From the NCBI GenBank assembly GCA_017444615.1, contig JAFSWF010000043.1, forward strand, positions 1 through 64,000: a stretch of DNA of 64,000 bases. The letters run 5' to 3'. Made by a program: the position numbers and the translations under genes. Origin of the DNA: Paludibacteraceae bacterium. GTDB taxonomy: Bacteria; Bacteroidota; Bacteroidia; Bacteroidales; Paludibacteraceae. Positions 58,790 to 64,000 of the stretch are shown piece after piece. How positions within the stretch are numbered: the first letter of the stretch is position 1; every line of letters begins with the position of its first letter. The notes beneath the pieces were generated by a model that ran no database searches, was not told the origin of the DNA, and saw only the letters and a program-made list of their open reading frames with translations.

Positions 58790-58816
58790 AATTAAGAATT
58801 AATAATTAATAATTAA
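58790..58816. repeat. Heptad tandem repeat (AATTAAT units)
   Basis: Units AATTAAG, AATTAAT, AATTAAT, AATTAAC, period 7, free-standing between the palindrome at 58770 and the 10-bp array. Confidence 0.85.
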
Positions 58817-58864
58817 CAAAGGGCTTGTAGCAGGGGTTGTTCATGGTTTGAGGGAGTACTGACA

Positions 58865-58915
58865 TTGGCTTTGACTGTCGTTTGACCGTCGTTCGACCGT
58901 CGTTCGACCGTCGTA
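58865..58915. repeat. 10-bp tandem repeat array, copy 2
   Basis: TTGGCTTTGACTGTCG, TTTGACCGTCG, TTCGACCGTCG, TTCGACCGTCG: near-identical to 44251-44310, 14.6 kb away, same orientation. Confidence 0.88.
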
Positions 58916-58928
58916 TTTCACCGCTAAA

Positions 58929-59549
58929 TTACCGCTCTTTTTTGCGAGATGCAAGTCCATTGCATAAAACATTCCTGTGTTCCGGTAAAATTTGTTGTTC
59001 CCGGAATTGTTTGAAGTACGCTAAGATGGTATTTTCGCGTTGGAAAGTATATATCACATGAACATCCACCGTGCTATCTTTTTCTGAGATATAAGGCGTA
59101 GCAGTGGTAGTTAAGACCATTTGGCTTTTAGAAAGTTTTTCCACGTGGTAACGTGTGACAGCAGATGTTCTTTCCATCCCCGGAATAATGGAGAGGGTCG
59201 TTTCCACGATGGTTAATTCAGGGCTTTTCCCTTCTACTACATACGTGTGCGAAGCGTCGTCTGAATAACCCTCCCAAAAGACATTGCCCTCATCATCAGT
59301 AGCTTGACTCCATTGGCTTATGCTTCCTTCATAGAACAACCATATCATTTCTTTGTTTTCATAAGTGTGTGTGAAGGGTTGATCGGAAAAGAAAGTTTCT
59401 CCTGTATAATCTGCATAAACAGTTGCATCCGACTCCGTCTTTTGCAATTCCCAACCTCCTTCGATAAGCGAAGCGTCGCCAATGGTTTCTTCACAGGCAA
59501 CAAAGATAGTTGCACAAAAAGCAAGAATAAAGAATTTGAATGCATTCAT
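58929..59549 (-). CDS. Unknown lipoprotein
   Basis: 206 aa. MNAFKFFILAFCATIFVAC gives a signal peptide and lipobox Cys19. The rest is beta-rich: GGWELQKTESDATVY near the start, THTYVVEGKSPELTIVETTL in the middle, as in small lipocalin-like Bacteroidetes lipoproteins. The last 25 residues (LPEHRNVLCNGLASRKKER) are basic and unlike the rest, so the stop may be beyond the original one. Function unknown. Confidence 0.65.
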   Translation of the reverse strand: MNAFKFFILAFCATIFVACEETIGDASLIEGGWELQKTESDATVYADYTGETFFSDQPFTHTYENKEMIWLFYEGSISQWSQATDDEGNVFWEGYSDDASHTYVVEGKSPELTIVETTLSIIPGMERTSAVTRYHVEKLSKSQMVLTTTATPYISEKDSTVDVHVIYTFQRENTILAYFKQFREQQILPEHRNVLCNGLASRKKER

Positions 59550-59625
59550 AAGTGTATATTTATTTAGAGTTGTTCAATATAACTTATTTTGGGCGCTGAA
59601 AAGGTGTCACTTTTTGTGGCGGGGA

Positions 59626-60318
59626 TTATTTTACCTCTTGTCCTTGCAGCGTATATACCTTCTCTCCGCTTTTGATTAGAATCTGGTCTTCATGGTATAT
59701 TTTAGTTGCGGAAGGGGAGTCAGAAATGACATTCTCAACAGCCGTAATATTGTCACACTCGCCCTCTATAATTTCATACAACAAATAATCACCGCGAGTA
59801 CAACAGATAAAATCCGAATGCACTCCGTCCGGAGGGAGGACCTGAATAGTGGCGCCAAATATACCATTTACATTTCCGATATGTTCGATATCGTCTGAAC
59901 GACCATCGTAACTGATGCGCCTTGCTTGACGCCCGTCGGACAACATGATTGTTTCAACCTTTGTCACCTTGGCATAATATGGAGGATCATATGGGTCATA
60001 TTCCGCGAAATGTAATGTGCGGATAGAATCGCCCACCTGCATGTCAAAATCATACAAGAGTTGCTCTACGGGGGTGCCTAAACTATCTATTACACACCAA
60101 ACTTTGGTGTCTTCCGTACGCAGCAAACCGCCATATATCTCTTGATAAACTATGCCATTTACCATAGAGTCACGCATAGTAGCAGTGTATTCGGTCGTTG
60201 TTCCCATGATACTATCCGTTATCCTGTAATGCCATTCTGTATCAGGAGAGAACATAGGTTCGCTTGCATATAAGCTGATTATGCTTAATAAAAACATGCT
60301 AATCAAAAAAATTTTCAT
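59626..60318 (-). CDS. Secreted protein with a C-terminal signal-like tail, unknown
   Basis: 230 aa. Signal peptide (about 1-18). Middle region: WHYRITDSIMGTTTEY, VNGIVYQEIYGGLL, with beta-strand character. The C-terminus KIYHEDQILIKSGEKVYTLQGQEVK parallels the tail of the 1839-aa protein (both end in a Tyr, Gly and Val-Lys pattern), a short form of Bacteroidetes C-terminal secretion/anchoring tails. Not similar to any enzyme I know. Confidence 0.68.
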   Translation of the reverse strand: MKIFLISMFLLSIISLYASEPMFSPDTEWHYRITDSIMGTTTEYTATMRDSMVNGIVYQEIYGGLLRTEDTKVWCVIDSLGTPVEQLLYDFDMQVGDSIRTLHFAEYDPYDPPYYAKVTKVETIMLSDGRQARRISYDGRSDDIEHIGNVNGIFGATIQVLPPDGVHSDFICCTRGDYLLYEIIEGECDNITAVENVISDSPSATKIYHEDQILIKSGEKVYTLQGQEVK

Positions 60319-60354
60319 GATTGTATAAATTAGAATTTTAGTATAATTTTCGTT

Positions 60355-62580
60355 CTACCAAATATCCAACTGACCACCGAGTTTTACCTCGAATCCTGAA
60401 TGCAATTCAACCTCGTTTGCATTTTGGATACAAAGTTTTCCTCCTGGCTGTATAATTACCTCTCCATGGGGTTTTGTGTCAGTCACATTTTTTCCGGCAA
60501 AAATTGTGCCAACATTGCTAATTAACTTTTCTTCTGTATATGTTTCATTTTGGAGGTACATAAGAGACGTGTATACATATGGCTTATAGTTTTGTTTGGT
60601 TATTACTACGAAGAATGACTGGGGCACGTTAAAAAACTGGGCAGATGAGGCATTTTGTTGAGTACTGAAATATGTTTCCCCATAATCATCTGCGCTGGTT
60701 AATGTAATAGTACAATCCTCCACTCCATTGGTGTTCACTATCACATTGGTTGCTGCTTTCGTAACGGTAATGTTAGAAAATTGTATTGGGTTTTCCGTGT
60801 AAATAGGCAGTTCTGGGTCACCTACTGGATTTAATGAAAATTGCAACCATCTATATGATCCATTATTGTTAGAAGAAGAGGCTAAAGCTAACTTGACATT
60901 AGCAGCTACTTCTGCAAAATGTGTAAAACCATCTTTAAATAGCGATCTAAAAAACATTCCATTATAGCGAAATGATGTACCCAAACTAATATGGTTAATA
61001 TCTGCATTGTTATATCCCCACCCATAGCGTGAACTTCCGAAATAGCAAATCGCACCGCCTCGATGTCTTATAAATGCTTCGCTGAGACAAGGATCCATTG
61101 TATCGTCAAACTTATTCGTAAGACAAGCCATTGTTACTATAACAGAGGGGAGTGTATCATTTTCAAGTTGATAAACATCAGTTGGAGTATAACCACCATA
61201 TTCAGTTGCCCAATGGTCAGGTGAGCCATGAGAAGCATAATGCATAAAATGATAGCCTGTATTTAACTGCGCATTGATGTTTGATGGTATAAGATTATAT
61301 GAAGCACCGCCAAAATCCGTATCGCTATCGTAAAACCGATATTTTGTTCCATCCCAATAAGGTTGGATATACGTATTATAAAACAATTCACTTTTTAATT
61401 CCGCATCGCTTTGACCGGTTGGATAGGTATTCCACAAATGTGTGCCGCAAAGTAAAAGATTTTTCACAAAATTATTGGATGGAGGCGTTTGCTCATAATT
61501 CAGGAGTTTCTGCACATAATTTTCCACATGCGCCCTTGTTCGAATAGGCAATCTTGACACATAAATATCAGGAATTAAGTTCACTCCGTCTTGAGGCTCA
61601 CCAATAATACTATTTGCATTAGCATTCCAGTCAAAACTTCCGCTAAAGCAAGCATAAAACAAATCGCATGGAATATTGTAATCAATGGTTCCCCCATTAT
61701 TCACATTTCCATAACACCCCATAGCAGGGATGAGTGTATTGTCTCCTCCCAAAAGCACCCATTTTGTGCCATGGTTGGCAAAATAATCATACAAGCACCT
61801 TTTAATTTTTAATTGGGGAGTAGGATCTGTGTAATTAGCAAATATTTCTTCAAGGGTTACGATTTGTGTTTTTACACCTTTAATCGTTTTCCAGTTTACA
61901 AGAGACTGATAAGCAGATTTAATACTATCAGGAGTGATGATAATATAATCTACCGGCTGTTGAACTGCTAATGGGAATGCGGGTTCGGAAAGAAGTTCGG
62001 GATTAAATAAAATCTTTCTGAACAGATTATTGTTGCTTGTTCCTCCAAAGGAGGGAACTGAGATTGGCTCTACTTCTATTGACACTTGTATTTGAGATAC
62101 AAAACACAAACAACTATCTGGATAATACGTAAACGGACACACTCGAATAATTACATAATTATTACCACCATATTGCTTCTCCTCTATTAAAGAGACATGT
62201 TGAGTAGGATAACTACTATTTACACTCCTAGAAGAGATTTTCGGAACAAAGGAAGAGATTGAACTGGTTAGTGTCGGAGGCATATTATTCTGCACGGAAC
62301 TGATTCCGGGTATCACACTATATTCTGATATTGAATAATTATATGATGATAATCCTGTACCTTGGGGAAGCAAAATATTGACGTAACTAACGGGGAGAGC
62401 CGGGAGGGAGGTGTCCTCTAACATCACAAAATCATCCTTCAATGGAATCACGATTGCTCCATCCACAGAATTTTCAATTTGAAAATCTGACAGACTATAA
62501 TTAAGCTCATAATTGATAGCAATTGTATATTGAATTACATTACACAATAGCACCATCAAAAATATTTTTTTTCTTCTCAT
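60355..62580 (-). CDS. Gingipain-family (C25) cysteine peptidase
   Basis: 741 aa. Signal peptide (1-21). A pro-region-like part (about 22-205), then the C25 catalytic domain: DYIIITPDSIKSAYQSL, WVLLGGDNTLIPAMG, catalytic His in FMHYASHGS, catalytic Cys in VTMACLTNKFD, GGAICYFGSSRYGW. It should cut proteins, perhaps at Arg or Lys like the gingipains. The C-terminus (ELHSGFEVKLGGQLDIW) is a beta-helix-like stretch rather than the usual type A sorting domain. Likely exported by type IX secretion. Confidence 0.88.
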   Translation of the reverse strand: MRRKKIFLMVLLCNVIQYTIAINYELNYSLSDFQIENSVDGAIVIPLKDDFVMLEDTSLPALPVSYVNILLPQGTGLSSYNYSISEYSVIPGISSVQNNMPPTLTSSISSFVPKISSRSVNSSYPTQHVSLIEEKQYGGNNYVIIRVCPFTYYPDSCLCFVSQIQVSIEVEPISVPSFGGTSNNNLFRKILFNPELLSEPAFPLAVQQPVDYIIITPDSIKSAYQSLVNWKTIKGVKTQIVTLEEIFANYTDPTPQLKIKRCLYDYFANHGTKWVLLGGDNTLIPAMGCYGNVNNGGTIDYNIPCDLFYACFSGSFDWNANANSIIGEPQDGVNLIPDIYVSRLPIRTRAHVENYVQKLLNYEQTPPSNNFVKNLLLCGTHLWNTYPTGQSDAELKSELFYNTYIQPYWDGTKYRFYDSDTDFGGASYNLIPSNINAQLNTGYHFMHYASHGSPDHWATEYGGYTPTDVYQLENDTLPSVIVTMACLTNKFDDTMDPCLSEAFIRHRGGAICYFGSSRYGWGYNNADINHISLGTSFRYNGMFFRSLFKDGFTHFAEVAANVKLALASSSNNNGSYRWLQFSLNPVGDPELPIYTENPIQFSNITVTKAATNVIVNTNGVEDCTITLTSADDYGETYFSTQQNASSAQFFNVPQSFFVVITKQNYKPYVYTSLMYLQNETYTEEKLISNVGTIFAGKNVTDTKPHGEVIIQPGGKLCIQNANEVELHSGFEVKLGGQLDIW

Positions 62581-62589
62581 AGTATCATG

Positions 62590-63807
62590 TTATTTTGTCA
62601 AAATCATGTGTTTCGTATCAACAACCTGACCATCTGCAATAAGAGCATAAAGATACATTCCTGCGTCTAATGTTCCACTAGAAACCATTGTACTCCCTTC
62701 ACCCAACGATGTAATCGGGTATTCTGCTAGTAGTGAACCGTTCAAATCATATATATGCAAAGTGGCATTTTTAATGTTGTTCGGTATAAAATATGCAATC
62801 TTTGTATCAATTGTAAAAGGATTAGGAATATTTTGATATAAAACCGCTTGAGATGGCTCAGAACCACTCATATTATCCTGTCGGTAAGGTGATTGTATTT
62901 TTGAAATTGCGTTTAGAGATTCCAGTTCATATGATAAAGTTTGTATCGCTTGAACTAAAATAGGAATCAATTCCATATAATTTACTCCGAGATAGCCATC
63001 GGCATCTTCATGAACAAGGTTCGGGAATAGTTTTTGCACATCTTGTGCTATAAATCCATAATGCAATCGGTCATAGTCCGTATCATCACTGAAATACATT
63101 TTTTCAACAGTGGTATCATTATGTTCGTCTTTTACCTGTTGCCAGTTGAATTGAATTGGATGTAACGCTTGTAGTTTTTGCATAACGTTCTCTCTGACCT
63201 CAGTAATATTTGTCTTGAAGCGAGCATCAGAGGTTGTAGTGATGCTATTACAGTAAAAATCACCATTAACTTTTGTTTCTCCTTTGAAATATCCGGCATA
63301 TCGACCTCCAACATATGATTCAGATGCCTCGTTTGTGCCAAATATTCCTGTTCCGTAACCTGTAGATTGTGTCATTAATCCTACAACGCCATAACCCCAT
63401 CCTGACAGAGATTTTCCGACAGCACCGTATACGCCGATTGCACGCCCCGAGGAGAAACCGGAATAAGTATTATTTGCATAACCAGAAACTCCTACAAGTT
63501 TATTACATTTGCCTGATGCTGTTCCATAGATAGAGCTAATACTAGAATGAATTCCAAGAGTTTGAAACGTTAGTTCTGAATAAATCCCGTATTGAGCGGA
63601 AGATGCACTTTTCCCCGTTTGTATTACTGAAAATCGTGAATTAGTTTTACCTTTGTTTCCTACTGCCAATAGGGATAGCGGAGCCGCGGTATCCGGAAGG
63701 CAAATGCCAACATTTCCTGCGGATGACACTCTTAATTGAGCATTAACAGATGATAAAAAAGCATAAACAATGATAAGTGTTGTAAAGAGACGAATTTTCG
63801 TTTTCAT
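62590..63807 (-). CDS. S74-chaperone-containing secreted protein with type A sorting domain
   Basis: 405 aa. Signal peptide (1-23). A Gly/Ser/Tyr-rich region of repeated beta strands (about 60-200, GVYGAVGKSLSGWGYGVVG), then a Peptidase S74 intramolecular chaperone domain (TSDARFKTNI, HYGFIAQDVQKLFP, GYLGVNYMELIPILVQAIQ). The C-terminal 85 residues (LYQNIPNPFTIDTKIAYFIP, LDAGMYLYALIADGQVVDTK) form a type IX type A sorting domain. S74 domains are known from phage tail spikes and from surface proteins; here it belongs to a secreted bacterial protein. Function unknown. Confidence 0.88.
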   Translation of the reverse strand: MKTKIRLFTTLIIVYAFLSSVNAQLRVSSAGNVGICLPDTAAPLSLLAVGNKGKTNSRFSVIQTGKSASSAQYGIYSELTFQTLGIHSSISSIYGTASGKCNKLVGVSGYANNTYSGFSSGRAIGVYGAVGKSLSGWGYGVVGLMTQSTGYGTGIFGTNEASESYVGGRYAGYFKGETKVNGDFYCNSITTTSDARFKTNITEVRENVMQKLQALHPIQFNWQQVKDEHNDTTVEKMYFSDDTDYDRLHYGFIAQDVQKLFPNLVHEDADGYLGVNYMELIPILVQAIQTLSYELESLNAISKIQSPYRQDNMSGSEPSQAVLYQNIPNPFTIDTKIAYFIPNNIKNATLHIYDLNGSLLAEYPITSLGEGSTMVSSGTLDAGMYLYALIADGQVVDTKHMILTK

Positions 63808-63827
63808 AATAATAAATTTTTTTTGGA

Positions 63828-64000
63828 TTATTGTACAATAAATTGACCGGTGAGAGCTCCGCCGGTTGTTTCGATGCGAAGAACATACGTCCCATTTGTG
63901 GAGATTTGTTCTTGGAGAGAGTTGGTAAATTGCTCATTAACGACTATACTACCCGTAGAGGTATTAACAACGATGGCTTGCGCAGAAGGAATGGACGAGT
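63828..64000 (-). CDS. C-terminal end of a type IX-type secreted protein (partial)
   Basis: The frame is open from the window end to TAA at 63828-63830. The visible residues include NTSTGSIVVNEQFTNS and GTYVLRIETTGGALTGQFIV, the pattern of a C-terminal beta-strand sorting domain (GxYxLxIxTxxG). It belongs to the same minus-strand secreted-protein cluster. The rest lies right of the window. Confidence 0.7.
   Translation of the reverse strand, partial: SSIPSAQAIVVNTSTGSIVVNEQFTNSLQEQISTNGTYVLRIETTGGALTGQFIVQ

Larger units (their letters stand above)
58531..58928. other. Gene-poor region with small-RNA candidate and repeats
   Basis: It contains the hairpin and small RNA candidate (58560-58672), a perfect 18-bp palindrome GAAAAAAGCGCTTTTTTC (58770-58787), a heptad tract (58790-58816) and the second copy of the 10-bp array (58865-58915). 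No supported protein gene. Confidence 0.75.

Noticed and set aside
62590..63807. Prophage tail-fibre gene suggested by the S74 domain
   Set aside because: A signal peptide and a type IX type A sorting domain are present and there are no phage genes nearby.

Overview
The window reads as a chromosomal segment of a member of the Bacteroidales (Bacteroidetes), probably an uncultured or gut/rumen-type lineage. The evidence is the Bacteroidetes promoter type (TTTG at -33, about 20 nt, TAnnTTTG at -7), a single-chain SecDF, the exbB/exbD/exbD cassette, type IX secretion and gliding genes (PorX, GldH), DUF4270 and DUF4294 proteins, the panC / truncated starch-synthase-like divergon, and a gingipain-family (C25) peptidase with other type IX cargo-like proteins. 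Species-level assignment is not possible by eye.

Layout. 0-2.8 kb, plus strand: end of rpsR, then rplI, rpmE2, pnuC and an RluA-type pseudouridine synthase. 2.8-9.1 kb, minus strand: ExbB/ExbD energy-transduction cassette, tRNA-Ser(GGA), tatD-queA and an RlmL-type rRNA methyltransferase. tRNA-Ser(TGA) is divergent at 9.3 kb. 9.4-19.9 kb, minus strand: rfbB, birA, dacB (PBP4), an NfnAB/GltD-like fusion flavoprotein, a DEAD-box helicase, an SDR oxidoreductase, a K+/H+ antiporter and a periplasmic thioredoxin. From there aroB-DUF4294 (+), pdxB (-), panC (-), starch-synthase-like plus DUF4270 lipoprotein (+), clpX and secDF (-), tRNA-Pro, miaB, a leader/35-aa ORF/greA/HIT block, a TerB-like protein, psuK-psuG and gpmI (-). 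37-45.8 kb is the most accessory-looking part: a small signal-anchored protein, an 1839-aa repeat-rich secreted protein, a P-loop protein, an unknown protein, a RelE/ParE-type toxin-antitoxin pair and a roughly 460-nt candidate structured RNA. 45.9-58.5 kb, plus strand: porX, an EEP-family hydrolase, umuDC, adenosine-kinase-like, plsC, holB, a PSP1/RicT-like gene, gldH, trmB, a PASTA protein and an RluD-type synthase, interrupted by tRNA-Leu and tRNA-Asn on the minus strand and a 59-aa Cys-rich lipoprotein. 58.5-64 kb, minus strand: a candidate small RNA, an unknown lipoprotein and a run of secreted proteins (C25 peptidase, S74-chaperone protein with a type A sorting tail, and the end of another).

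The strongest unusual signal is not one gene. It is a family of degenerate short tandem repeats, mostly with a 7-bp period but with many different unit sequences (for example ATTGATA, ATTGGTA, GTTGAGA, GTTAGCG). These lie between co-directional genes, where they often supply the stop codon, the start codon or both, and also lie in frame inside conserved enzymes (TatD, QueA, the DEAD-box helicase, PdxB, MiaB, PorX, the NfnAB fusion). A second, GC-rich palindromic element sits in frame in three RNA-modification genes. Other points of interest are divergent promoters whose two -33 boxes form one palindrome (best at 19904-19919), tRNA loci with promoters pointing antisense into the tRNA, an attenuator-like leader before greA, a uORF-hairpin leader before the Cys-rich lipoprotein, and two candidate non-coding RNAs. 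All functions are assigned by reading motifs; no database search was run.
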